The notes below the pieces were generated by a model that searched no databases, had not been told where the DNA came from, and saw nothing but the letters and a program-made list of their open reading frames with translations. From Ctenosaura bakeri (lineage: Eukaryota > Chordata > Lepidosauria > Squamata > Iguanidae): 64,000 bases of DNA. The position numbers and the translations under genes are program-made. Positions 10,814-21,433 of the stretch are shown piece by piece (the stretch's first letter is position 1; each line of letters opens with the position of its first letter). Where the stretch lies: NCBI GenBank assembly GCA_948474755.1, contig CAOLHI010000057.1, positions 1,550,001-1,614,000 of the forward strand, written 5' to 3'.

Positions 10814-11229
10814 GACCATTTCTGCACGATGGTGCTGTTCTGGGATGGGGAAGTTTTGCTGCCAGTCTATAAGTTGTGCTTTTATGACATCATCACGGTC
10901 CCACTGCCCATGTGTCCCCAGCCAACCCACTCATGGGGTATACCACTACCAGAAAAAAATCTGGCAATGGCCCTCAATTGCACAATGCTCCCAGCACCAG
11001 CGGCCTTGCAGAAAGGGCGAAAGTGTAATCTAGGTGTTCCATCCCCAGTACAGCACAGGAAGTGGTTGGTTGCACTGCGGAAGGAAGGAGCATATCCCTC
11101 ATACTACCCTACCACAGACAGCTAGTGAGGTGCAGAGGGAAGCATTCAGGTTGCACTCCCATCCTGGCAGTGGCATTGCCAGGATTGTGACGGGACAACA
11201 CTGGAAAATGGTAAGGTGCAGAAAGGGAC
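10814..11229 (+). mobile_element. Family H MITE, copy H5 (diverged)
   Basis: The left end GACCATTTCTGCACG pairs with GGTGCAGAAAGGGAC at the right. It is flanked by GTA (10811-10813) and ATA (11230-11232), an imperfect 3-bp duplication. It shares 'ggttgcactgcggaaggaag' with H4 (33480s) and the 3' block GGTAAGGTGCAGAAAGG with H3. It is older than the other H copies and not notably CpG-rich. Confidence 0.7.
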
Positions 11230-12340
11230 ATAGTCCAGAACATCTGAAACGCGCCAGTTCTGGAGAACTGGGTAAAGTGACATTGTGTTATCCTCTGATG
11301 GTCCACAAATAGGACTTGAGGTAAAGGATCCCTGCCTTTTTTGTTTGCTTGCTTGTTTCCCTCAGTGATCAGTCATCACAGCTATATGCCCTATAGACAA
11401 GGAAATTCCATTTAGTTATCAGTGATTAATAGGATGTCACTAGCAGTTTACAATAACACAATTTTAGAGAAATATACTCAAAATCGTCCCCCAAGTTTAG
11501 AAACAGAGTACAATGAAGGGCAGTGGTTGATGCATCATAGGCAGAAATAAGATAACTGGAGCTATATTTCTAAACAGCAGAGAACATCTGGATGTATATG
11601 TTAATAGTAATAACTTAATTACTTTCTCATGAAGAAACCAGGACCTGGATTCTTCTGTGATTATGCCCTCTTCCAGGTTATCTTTTCCTATCCCGGGGTT
11701 CCACTATTATCCATCTTGCCCTTACTTCCAGAACTCCCTTAGGGTTATCTTATAGGGAATGAGGTGATTGGAAACAGGGACAATGATGTGTGGTTCACAT
11801 CCAATAAATTCTAGGCTCAGGGAATGAGCAAACACAAAACAGTAGAAGTGCTAACCTTCAAAGCTTCTGTTTAAAACATAAACAATCTTAAGCTGCACCG
11901 TTATACTCCATTTATTCTGTTACTCTGTTGTATAAGGATAATGTTACACCATATACCCCCATTCTGCAGGATGTGCCATTTTTATAATTGGACATATTTA
12001 TGGTCGAAACACATGTTTGAAAGAGTGCTAGCTGTAAGCATGTTGCCAGGTCAGAATGACCTCAGACATAATCAGATCAGAGAAGATGAGGTGGGAAAGC
12101 CCAATTCTGATGGGCTTATGACAATCCTTTCAAAAACTGCAAGCTACAAGCACTCCCAAAAACAATAGCAGTTGAAACTGCCCAGGTGAAGAAATCAGGG
12201 ACCCTGCTGTGAGCATATCCTATGGAGACCTTCCACATTCACACTAACTGACCAAAACATTAAGTGATTGTCAGGACTCCCATCAATGTTTTGTCACCTA
12301 AAGTTAAGACAATCAGCTTGTGGAGATGTATCAACACTGG

Positions 12341-12542
12341 GGCCTTTTCTGCATTATACTGTTAGAGTGCTATATTTCTACTTTCAACATCCTATGGAAT
12401 CCTGGGCTTTGGAGTTTAGGGAGGGGCATTTAGAATTCTCAACCAGAGAGTTCTTTGGCCTTAGTAAACTACAAACCCCAGAATTCCACAGAATGTTGAA
12501 AGCAGAATAATGGCACTATAACAGCGTAGTGCAAAAATGACC
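12341..12542. mobile_element. Family P palindromic MITE, long subtype (P1)
   Basis: Termini GGCCTTTTCTGCATTA and GTAGTGCAAAAATGACC are inverted. The inner arms 'caacatcctatggaatcctg' and 'cagaattccacagaatgttg' also pair. A 3-bp duplication TGG flanks both sides (12338-12340, 12543-12545). The long subtype carries a CATTTAGAATTCTC...CCAGAGAG middle. Confidence 0.88.
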
Positions 12543-13083
12543 TGGAATGGGCTAAACAGTATGGTTTTGATTACTCATCCAGTGACTGTACGAGGCATCG
12601 TAAGAACACACCTACTTCAGCTGTTTATTTTTCCCCAACATACTTCTGTGTTTCCATGGGTAAATGTAGTAACTATATAAGCAACACCTCCAGCTAGTGC
12701 TGTTTGAATAATTTGAAAGCCATTCACACAGTTTGTTTCTCTAAGTGAATGTTACATAAACTCATCCTTAGGCTCTTTTCCCATTTAATGTATGTCCTGG
12801 ACCAACTTCCTTCCTCTGTGTAATAGCGTCTACTATAACCTTAGTAATGTATATCTCAGGTTTTTCCACATTATACTTCCAGACAGTGAAAGGCCTTGGA
12901 GTGCCAGTCCTGATAACACAGAAGAAAACACCTGACCTGAAATCATTAAAACAGTAGGGGATTAGAAGCCTCCCATCTCTTCTTGAAGTAGTCTATTAAA
13001 AATTTACTTGATCATTTACAACATGGTGCTGATGAAATTTATTTAGAATGGTTGGTCAAGGATTGTGGGACAATTACACTTTT

Positions 13084-13563
13084 TAAGTGTACTAATCAAA
13101 AGATTGGTACATTGGGGGACACATGGCTGGGTAGCAGTATGTGTGAAAGGGATCTAGGAGTCTTGGTAGATCACAAGCTGAACATGAGTCAGCAGTGTGA
13201 TGTGGCAGCCAAGAAAGCCAACACAATTCTTGGTTGCATTAATAGGAGTATGGTGTCTAAATCAAGGGAGGTAACAATACCACTCTATTCTGCATTGATT
13301 AGGCCTCATTTGGAATACTGTGTCCAGTTCCAGGCATCTCAATTCAACAAGGATATCGACAAGCTGGAGCATGTCCAGAGGAGGGCGACCAAAATGGTGA
13401 AGAGTCTGGAAGCCATGCCCTACGAGGAATGGCTTAGAGAGCTGGGTATGTTTGGTCTGCAGAAGAGAAGGTTAAGAGGGGACATGATAGCCACGTTTAA
13501 ATATTTGAAGGGATGTCATGTCGAGGAGGGAGCAGCCTTGTTTTCCGCTGCTCCAGAGACTAG
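13084..13563 (+). mobile_element. CR1 LINE 3' region, 5' part (split by H1)
   Basis: The open frame at 13052-13606 reads CR1 ORF2 C-terminal text: [66 protein letters not shown]. It runs to 'tgctccagagac', where element H1 interrupts it, then resumes at 14073. Both sides show the TAG duplicated by H1. Confidence 0.92.
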
Positions 13564-14072
13564 GGCCCTTTTCGCACTGGCTTTCTGTTGTGCGAGAGCC
13601 CCCTGAGCCTCGCAGGAGTGGGAGCGTCACTCTGCGCGACGCACTCCCACTTCCGCCATGCTCACGGGGCTGCAGCGGCGCGATCGCGGGTTTTTGATTT
13701 TCGCCTCAAAGCGAAAATCACCCACGCTCGTGCAACGCTCCTAGCGCCCGCGCACACTTACCTCCTGTGCGGAGTGTCGGGGAAGCGGCCGGGTCGCGCT
13801 TCCTTCCCTCCACCCCTGCGGAAGGAAGGGGCGGGGCGCTAGCGGGACAGACGCGACAGCCTCCTGCTTTGCGGGGAGGCAGACGCGCGAGCCTCCTGCT
13901 TTGCGGGGGGGGTGGACGCGCGAGCCGCCGCCTCCTCCGGGAGGCTGCTGCTTCCCCGCTCGTTCCTTCGCCTGCGGAAGGAAGGAGGGGGAAGCAGCAG
14001 TCTCCCGGAGAAGGCTTCTCACGCGAGCCGCCCTCTCCCGCTCGTGCGAGACGCCTCAATGCGAAAAGGGCC
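13564..14072 (+). mobile_element. Family H MITE, copy H1: CpG-dense, inside CR1
   Basis: The termini GGCCCTTTTCGCA and TGCGAAAAGGGCC are exact inverted repeats. The flanking TAG (13561-13563 and 14073-14075) is a perfect 3-bp duplication, and removing the element plus one TAG restores the CR1 text 'gagactaggtcaaggagc'. The interior is strongly G+C-rich with many undecayed CpGs. It holds a 'gattttcgc...gcgaaaatc' hairpin near 13695-13720 and an 18-bp block repeated at a 32-bp offset (13859-13876, 13891-13908). No transposase is encoded; the long frames here are a by-product of G+C content. Confidence 0.92.
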
Positions 14073-14331
14073 TAGGTCAAGGAGCAATGGACTCAAACTT
14101 AAGGAAAGGAGATTCCACTTAAACCTCAGGAAGAAATTCCTGACAGTCAGAGCTGTCCAGCAGTGGAATATGCTGCCTTGGAGTGTGGTGGAGTCTCCTT
14201 CTTTGGAGGTTTTTAAGCAGAGTCTCAATGGCCGTCTGTTGGGAATGCTTTGATGGGTGTTCCTGCATAGCAGGGAGTTGGACTGGATGGCCCCTGGGGT
14301 CTCTTCCAACTCTATGATTCTATGATTCTAA
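14073..14331 (+). mobile_element. CR1 LINE 3' end, 3' part with ATTCTATG tail
   Basis: It continues the 13084-13563 copy from 'taggtcaaggagcaatgg' through 'ttccacttaaacctcaggaa' and 'gtggaatatgctgccttgga' to the tail 'tctatgattctatgattcta' at 14312-14331. Confidence 0.92.
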
Positions 14332-14774
14332 GAGTGCATACTTTTTTGAACTACAGATATTAGAGTAGAACCTTCAACAACACAAAAGGTAGGAAAAGTA
14401 TAACTCAGACAGTGATCCTTCAAATGAAAAGGGGAGTATTTCAAATTTGCCTTTATTCTCATCTGTAAAATGTCAAAGAGTACAGACTATGCCACCTCAT
14501 TACCACCTTATCCTTCTACATATGTAAGCCAGGCCTTATTAAATCTGATCTCAGCTGTTGAGATGTATTCCCTGAATAATTCTGAATGACTTCAAGTCCT
14601 TCCAAATCCCTTTCATTTGTGGTTTTATACTGCTAACAAACCCACCACCAAAGTTCACATATTACCCTGTGATCTGCAAGACACTGGAAACAAGTCCTCT
14701 AGAGAGGTTTTAACATTTTAACGTCTTCTGGTTCCAACATCATTAGTTCAGTTGACAGAGTATTTACCTTTGAA

Positions 14775-15097
14775 ACGCTTCTAACATTTCACAGATGAAC
14801 ACTGGGGCACATATGACCAAACATCAGCGTGTAGTCAAGATGCTAAAAGTTATAAATGAGGGAGACCATACAAGCTTACAGCGATGGGCAATGTTCTGGC
14901 CCCTCATCTCCCCTCTGCTAAGTTAACTGGATGCAAACTACTTTTGCACTTTGAACTCAATTTGCAGCAACCAAAGTATCTGACGATGAAGGGGGAAGTG
15001 GGAACAGAAGAGAAAAACTGGGACATTTTAGAGCAACTGAAAGCAGAGGATTGAACAAACCTATCTCTGCCAAATCAGGATAGTTGGAGGGTAGGTT
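14775..15097 (-). mobile_element. Family Q repeat, copy 2
   Basis: On the + strand it reads from 'cttctaacatttcacagatg' through 'cttttgcactttgaactcaa' to 'caggatagttggagggtagg'. This is the reverse complement of the copies at 9120, 21434, 43637 and 60117. Confidence 0.75.
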
Positions 15098-16727
15098 TTT
15101 GAAGCATGGCTTTTCGTCAATGCAGAAGATACCCTTTAGAAGGTGGAACTGCAGATATATATAACCAGAGAGAACTATGGAGTTCTCCAAATGGGGAGCT
15201 CTGCTGTTTAAATTGTTTGCTTTGAGCTCTTTATTTTTTAAAAAAATTACTTACCTTGGTATTTTATTAATTTCATTATTATAATGACCTTACTTTTTGT
15301 TATTCTTTTTCTTGATGTTGTCTAAAACTAGTCTCTGTGAATATCTTCACTCAAGGAGAAAAGCAGTATAGTCTATAAATACAATGTTCAAAAGTAGGTC
15401 TCACTGATTGTTAGTGGGACTTACTTCCAGGTTAGAATTGCAACCTCATTCTATATTTTTAGATATGTTTATTTTAGTATTTTACAGTTTTAATTTTTGT
15501 ACTCCAAATGTTTTATGCCCTGCTTCCCCACCACAAGGAAGTTCACAATCTACTGTAAATGCATAAAATAACGCACCAATCCAATTGTTAACAGTGCAAT
15601 CCTATGCATGTAACTGCAGCCTTAGGCAGAGCAGAACAATTTCATATATCAATTACACTCCAAAGTTTTGGTCCCAGAATCATTCTCTATTCAGTGAGGG
15701 AATGTCAACAGCTCCAAACTAATGAATTGAATTAAATTAAACAATAAAACAGTTTGGATCATATAGGTTTCCTCATTCTGAATATGAAGAAATGTATAAA
15801 TTTCCTTCAGTCCTTCGGAACAAACAGAAAGACTCCTTCTACCCAATAGGCATCACCCAAATTCAACAGGAATCATATTGTATCTTCCAGCCTTCAAAGA
15901 AAAGGAAAAAAAGGCAGCAACCCTAATTCAGAATTAATTTGGTTGAACCTAGACTTGAAAGAGTTAAGGTCTCTAAGCCTGGATACACAAACATGCCAGT
16001 TGCAATTTTTCTCACATTTGATTTTTTTAAAAAAAACTCAAATTCTTTCTAGCTGTGAAGACAGTTGCAAGATTTGATAAAGTCTTATTGGAAACGAACC
16101 GAAACAAATTCCTCACCCCACCCTTCTTTCCTGGTACAATGTCCTTACTGACATACATTGGATTGTTTTGTTAGCACCTAACTCTGGTCTTGATACAGGG
16201 AAGGGATAACTCAGCAAGCATTTGCCTAGTCATCATGATTTTCACAGGGCAGAAATAAACAACAAGGAATACAATTCAGGATGATGGTGCATGTCATGAC
16301 CTACGTGATGCAAAAACAGATCCCACCTATGAAGTCCATCTGCAGATACCTTAGGTGGGAGAGCCACAGAGAAAATCTAATCACTGTTTATTTTTTTAAA
16401 AAATACATTTTTTCAAGTGTTCCAGGGTTTTTTTAAAAAAAAGCTTTCAGCTAAATGGCTGTCTATGAGTTTCTCCTAACTGACAACTTGTGCAAATTGT
16501 CCCATGCCTTTTCATGTCATCTCTTGACACTTCTAACTTCATTTTGTCATTTGCCCATCTAGACCCTCTCTTCTTCTCTTTTTAAAGGACTTATACACTG
16601 CCTTCAGACAAACATGCTGCACAGGGGTTTACAAATTGTTTATCTGACAGTTCTCTCCCTTAAGGCCTGCAATCTAAAAAGACAGAACACACAAGGAAAG
16701 GGGGATGGCAGTGAAGGAGGGAACTGG
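15098..16727. other. Unassigned A+T-rich sequence with weak L2-like traces
   Basis: Fragments such as 'tatgccctgcttccccacca' (15510s) and 'acttatacactgccttcag' (16590s) resemble the conserved border block of L2-like repeats. Otherwise nothing is recognised. Confidence 0.35.
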
Positions 16728-16907
16728 AGCCATTTCCGCATTAGATTGTTGTAGTGCTATTATTTCACTTTCAACATCCTATGGAATCCTGGGGTTTGTA
16801 GTTTAGGGAGGGACTTTCAGGCCCCTCCCTAAACTGCAAACCCCAGGATTCCATAGGATGTTGAAAGTGGAATAATAGCACTACAACAATCTAGTGCGGA
16901 AATGGCC
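16728..16907. mobile_element. Family P palindromic MITE, short subtype (P2)
   Basis: The whole element folds on itself. 'ctatggaatcctggggtttg' pairs with 'caaaccccaggattccatag', and both ends carry the GCCATTTCCGCA/TGCGGAAATGGC terminus. It is flanked by TGG and TGA, a one-base-degraded 3-bp duplication. Confidence 0.85.
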
Positions 16908-17069
16908 TGAGTCAAGCAGATACTGGCTACTCTTCTCTCCCTCAGAAGCCAGAGCAATGACAGTTGGAATGAAAGACAGGCCTCTCACCAGCTGCTGGGA
17001 CCAAGCCATGATGCAGCTGTGCCTGGCTGCTGTTGTCTTCCTTGAAGGCCACAGCAGTTATTATGGAGC

Positions 17070-17599
17070 TGAATGTGAGTTAGCAGTGTGATGCAGCAGC
17101 TAAAAAAAGCCAATGTAATTCTAGGTTGCATCAATAGGAGTAGTTTCTAGATCAAGGGAAGAAATAGTACCACTCTATTCTGCCTGAAGTACTGGGTCCA
17201 GTTCTGGGTGCCACAATTCAAGAAGAATATTGAGAAGCTTGAATGTGTTCAGAGGAGGGCAACCAAAATGGTAAAAGCCCTGGAAACTATGACCTGTAAG
17301 GAGCAGCTTAGGGAGCTGGGTACGTTCAACCTGAAGAAGAGAAGGTTAAGAGGTAACATGATAGCCATGTTTAAATATTTGAAGGGATGTCATATGAAAG
17401 TTGGAGCAAGCTTGTTTTCTGCTGCTCCAGAGAGTAGGACACAGAGCAATGGCTTCAAACTTCAGGAAAAGAGATTCCATCTAAACATTAGGAAGAATTT
17501 CCTGAGGGTAAGAGATGTTTCACGGTGGAATACTCTGCCTCAGAGTGTGTTGGTGTCTCCTCCTTTGGAGATTTTAAAACAGAGGCTAGATGGACATCT
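17070..17599 (+). mobile_element. CR1 LINE fragment lacking its 3' tail
   Basis: It opens at 'gctgaatgtgagttagcagt' and the frame at 17208-17639 reads [19 protein letters not shown] and EQLRELGTFNLKKRRLRG. It stops at 'ctagatggacatctg' and joins directly to half of a P element, so the terminal WDDP-like segment and the ATTCTATG tail are missing. Confidence 0.85.
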
Positions 17600-17671
17600 G
17601 CAAACCGCAGGATTCCATAGGATGTTGAAAGTGGAATAATCGTGCTATAAGAGTGTAGTGCAGAAATGGCC
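17600..17671. mobile_element. Right half of a family P MITE (P3)
   Basis: Only the right arm is present, from 'gcaaaccgcaggattccata' to the terminus 'gtgcagaaatggcc'. Its left arm and the CR1 3' end are both absent at the junction, which points to a deletion. Confidence 0.8.
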
Positions 17672-17839
17672 ACTGTGTTTTAATAATTAAAATATTAAAT
17701 GGTGAAAGACAGGGAAAGACAGGAGGGGAGGGAGACATTGCTTGATGCTTTCCTTCACCTGGATACTCAGGTTGTATGTAAGTGAGTAAAGCTGATCTTT
17801 CTCAGCATAGGAAATTACTGCTTTGTTGGTAATGCTCTA

Positions 17840-18150
17840 GAACTGGAATGAGCAAAGTGCAATCCCCAGGGACATTTTCTGTGGCACCCGGGGCCCTCTA
17901 AGAGGCTTGTTTTTTTGTTTGTTTTTTCCAAAGCTCCAAAATGCCACAAAAAGCCCTCTAAGAGGTGTGGAGGACATTTCCACTAAATTTGGAGTGCCCC
18001 TATGCCTCACAAGGGTCAAACTTTGCAAAAACATTTAAAAAAAAACTCAAAATGCCCTCTAGAGCGTCTGGGGGCATTTTGACTATGCTTTTGGTCCCCA
18101 TTGGACCAATTTAGACCCAAAAGACACCTTTTTACAGAATCAGGAAGAGA
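17840..18150. repeat. Repeat with three CCCTCTAAGAGG-like palindromes
   Basis: 'ccctctaagaggcttg' (17891), 'ccctctaagaggtgtgg' (17953) and 'ccctctagagcgtctgg' (18054) recur with nearby 'caaaatgcc' and 'ggggcattt' motifs. I suspect a dispersed repeat of unknown class. Confidence 0.4.
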
Positions 18151-18983
18151 TGATAGCCAAGCCAGCATCATCATGAGGAAGAACAAGGCTACTGCCTTAA
18201 GTGACAGACTTTGGGAGAGGTAGTAGTAGTAGACTCCAAGCCATCTTTCCTGGCTATTGCCCTCTGTTGAAGATCAGAGTTGTATATGGCACAGAGCCTG
18301 TCCTGTACCACATAAACTAGCTTACTGTCCTCAAATGTGGTGGGGAACCATACGTCATTATGAGTTCTAAAAGAATTTTCAACTCCCAAGAAATGAAGGG
18401 GAGGGATGCTATAGTGGCCTTTGTGCAAAACAGCAAAATATCTTGGGTTGGTCTTGGATTACAGTGTATATTTTAAAAAAAAAATCTGAAGAAGACAGCA
18501 CAGGAGAGAATAGCAGCTGTCTGTCTACACACAGTGATTATCCCATGATAGTTCCACTGGAAAGATGTAGCAGAAAAACTGATGCATCCCAGGCTTGTCT
18601 GAGGCAGAGCAAGCCCAATAGGTGTTTCTGCCTGAGGTTAGCCAATTATTTTGATTAAAACAGAAAATCCCATTTGTCTCTCTCAACAATAGTACTAAAT
18701 TATCTGTGGCCCTTTCTTTACACCACAAGCACCCCAATGGAGGAACCAGGCTTGGACTGAGGAACTCTTACTATTTCTCTCTTGTGGATAATGAATTTAT
18801 CAGATTCCATCTATTTGTATTTCATTCTTCATTAAAAGAAAAAAAAAACCTAAGTAAAGTACACACTTGGATGAGTTGTTCTGTTGCTTTTTCTCCACAT
18901 TTCTCCTCCTTGTTAAACTAACCCTGGTTTTGGTTAAAGTTGCTGCTCAGGACTATCTCAGGTCCTTAGATTTCAGAGACAAA

Positions 18984-19163
18984 GGCCATTTCCACACTAG
19001 CCTGTTATAGCGCGATGATTCCACTTTCAACATCGTATGGAATCCTGGGATTTGCAGTTTCGGGAGGGGCCAGCTGACCCCTCCCGAAACTGCAAATCCC
19101 AGGATTCCATACAATGTTGAAAGTGGAATCATCGCGCTATAACAAGCTAGCGCGGAAATGGCC
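18984..19163. mobile_element. Family P palindromic MITE, near-perfect hairpin (P4)
   Basis: The left arm (18984-about 19072) and right arm pair over almost their full length with only a few mismatches. The termini are GGCCATTTCCACACTA and TAGCGCGGAAATGGCC. AAA flanks both ends (18981-18983, 19164-19166). The centre is CAGCTG. CpGs in GCGCGATGATTCC survive in both arms, so it is probably a recent insertion. Confidence 0.92.
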
Positions 19164-19204
19164 AAAGTCTGAGACCTAGAGGTAACCGCTTGTGATACCA
19201 CAGG

Positions 19205-19275
19205 ATACAGGGCCTGGTGATGTGGTTGCCCTGAGATTTCGCCCTCTCATCCTAATGATAGAACAGCAGTCAGGA
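19205..19275. repeat. Short block shared with 40395-40465
   Basis: 'ggttgccctgagatttcgcc' followed by 'ctctcatcctaatgatagaa' and 'caggacctgagat' matches 'gttgccctgagattcccccc ... gtcctgagat' at the other site. Family unknown. Confidence 0.45.
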
Positions 19276-19449
19276 CCTGAGATATGGATACCCTAGTGTA
19301 GATTATAACTATATAACTTATGTCACAGATGAGGAAACTTGAGACTTCTAAGATTTACTTTTTTTCAGATCAAGAGGACAGAACTTATCTTACGATGCCA
19401 GGCAAGACTAGTTGGGGGTTCTGGGAGCTGTAGCCCAAAAAGATAACAT

Positions 19450-19700
19450 TTCCAAGCTGCACTGGACAGACATGATAACTTTCTTCAAATATCCAAACAG
19501 CTGCCAAACCCAAAGATGGAAGAGATTTATTCTCTATCATGCAGAAGACGGGGTAGATTTTCTCTCAGTTGCTCCAGAGGGCAGAGCCAGGAGGTAGGCA
19601 TAGCAAAGAACCAGATCTTGACTATTATGAGAAAGTTCTTATGCTATTAGAGATTTGGGAATAGAATGAATATTAGAAACTATTCAACCGTTGCAATCAA
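19450..19700 (+). mobile_element. Old CR1 LINE fragment
   Basis: 'gacatgataactttcttcaa', 'cagttgctccagagggcaga' and 'gagatttgggaatagaatga' follow the CR1 3' region in degraded form. No tail is visible. Confidence 0.55.
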
Positions 19701-19827
19701 TGGAGTGGCAGATGTTGCAGACAAATCACTCTCACATCCTACACAAAAAGGCTAAAAGTGGGGTCTTATCCGGGACAAAATTGGCACATGGTCAATTTGC
19801 ATAGATATTTTTTGTCCACAAAACTGT

Positions 19828-19885
19828 ATTTTCTGCACAGAAAATAGCATTTCTGAGCAGAAATCTTATTTTCTATGCAGAAAAT
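19828..19885. repeat. Three short palindromes at about 20-bp spacing
   Basis: Exact inverted repeats lie at 19828-19845 (8-bp arms), 19849-19864 (7-bp arms) and 19868-19885 (7-bp arms). All are variants of ATTTTCTGN(2-4)CAGAAAAT. Starts are 21 and 19 bp apart. Confidence 0.85.
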
Positions 19886-20382
19886 GCTGTGTTCTCTGTA
19901 CAAAAGTGAATTTTGCACAGAATAAATCCCAAATTGCAAATAGGCTTCAAAAACTGTGTGGCTTTTTACGATTTCTCACAGTGGGAAAGAAAAGTGACAA
20001 AAATTACTTGTTGCTTCCATCGAGGAGAAAAATAGTGTTGAATTATATCCCTAGAGGTGTCTGACAGTGGAAAAGACTTCCTTGTGTAATGGGGGACTTT
20101 CTTTTGTTGAAATCATTTACTCAAGAGAGAGAGTCATACGCAGACGTTGCATTTGGAGATTAATTTGAATCAGGTATCTGCGGTCTCTGACCTAAAACCC
20201 ATTTTTCACTATCAGAACTCAAGCCTGAACATGTGACGAAAAGAATTCCTTTGAAACTGTGTTTAAGCATTAGTGGGGAGAAGGAAACAGTTTGAGTAAT
20301 AGCTGCCAAGAGGAAGAAACATTGCATGAATTTGAGCCAGCCTTCAGAGGGTTCAGTTTGCATATTGGGAAGGTATTGTTTT

Positions 20383-20404
20383 TTCAAAAAAGAAAAGAAA
20401 AGAA

Positions 20405-20464
<60 letters not shown>

Positions 20465-20465
20465 G
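20383..20465. repeat. (GAAA)n microsatellite
   Basis: AAAAG units change to about 16 uninterrupted GAAA units on the + strand. The strand is fully purine. It ends at 'gagggagg'. Confidence 0.95.
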
Positions 20466-20734
20466 GGAGGAATTGGGTTAGGGAGCAGGAGGTTGCTTGG
20501 TTGAGAATAAACTCTAATCTTTGTTTTAGAAAACTGTAGAAGATGTTTGGAATGTGGCTTAGCTTTCTAAAAAGGAATCTGCCTCAGGCTAAGCCTTTGT
20601 AGACCCAGGTGAGCTGGGATTGTCCTATAGGTTTAGCTGATGCTATCCCAGCCTAAAGGCTACTCTTGTGTTGCAGTGCTTAGACAAGATAGGAGGGAAA
20701 GAAAGCAGGGCTTTGGAGTAAGGGCTCAGTCCTG

Positions 20735-20898
20735 GGGCATTTCTGCACTGCACTGTTACAGTGCTATTATTCTGCTTTCAACATCCTGTGGAATCCTGGG
20801 GTTTGCAGTTTATGGAGAAGCATTCAGAATTCTCAGCCAGAGAGCTCTTTGGCCTCAGTAAACTACAAACCCCAGAATTCCACAAGATGCTGAAAGTG
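20735..20898. mobile_element. Family P MITE, long subtype, left part (P5)
   Basis: It begins GGGCATTTCTGCACTG and includes 'caacatcctgtggaatcctg' and 'aaaccccagaattccacaag'. The element is cut at 'gctgaaagtgga' and resumes at 21344. CTG precedes it (20732-20734) and follows the distal end (21385-21387). Confidence 0.85.
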
Positions 20899-21343
20899 GA
20901 AAGTGAAATATAATATAATAATATGTAAAGGAAAGGAATAAGGCTGTAAAGATAAGTAAAGATGGAAGTTTAGCAATAGGTAGATTTTAGACAATACAGC
21001 TATGAGCTATGTTAATTTAATTTACATCATACAGAAGAGTATATTATATGTTATATTTTTAATATATATTGCATATTATTATATTATATAATTATATTAT
21101 TAATAGGTATTGATTAATATATTATTATATTATATGTTGTATATTGTGGTATATTATAGTATATTATATATTGTAAATAATAGCATGTCTTATGAACAGG
21201 TCTTATGAACATGTCAAAAGAGTATATTATATGTTGTATATTATCGTATGTTGTAGTATATTTTATATTGTAAACATTAACAAGTCTTATGAGCTTATGC
21301 CTGTAAGAATGAAAAATTTTAATAAAAATAATTTTTTTAAAAA
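20899..21343 (+). mobile_element. A+T-rich insertion with LINE-like 3' end inside P5
   Basis: A 445-bp block splits the P element between 'agtgga' and 'tggaataatagc'. It ends 'ttttaataaaaataattt' plus a short A-run, consistent with target-primed reverse transcription, and TGGAA occurs at both junctions. The centre is dominated by TATATTATAT-like repeats and GTCTTATGAACA is duplicated (21186 and 21202). An L1-type source is a guess. Confidence 0.6.
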
Positions 21344-21384
21344 ATGGAATAATAGCACTATAACAGTGTAGTGCAGAAGGGTCG
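21344..21384. mobile_element. Family P MITE, right end of P5
   Basis: 'tggaataatagcactataac' and 'gtgtagtgcagaagggtcg' complete the element begun at 20735. A CTG duplication follows directly. Confidence 0.85.
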
Positions 21385-21433
21385 CTGGTCACAGAGCCTG
21401 GAAAAGTTACTCTCAAGTTACAACTTCCATGAT

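Noticed and set aside
13588..14253. Several long overlapping frames on both strands in the G+C-rich block
   Set aside because: High G+C removes stop codons. The block is a transposon with inverted ends and a TAG duplication, and frames are Arg/Pro/Ala-rich without family signatures.
21000..21300. Possible replication origin or matrix attachment region from the TATA-rich tract
   Set aside because: It lies inside a retroposon-like insertion in P5; A+T richness alone is not evidence.
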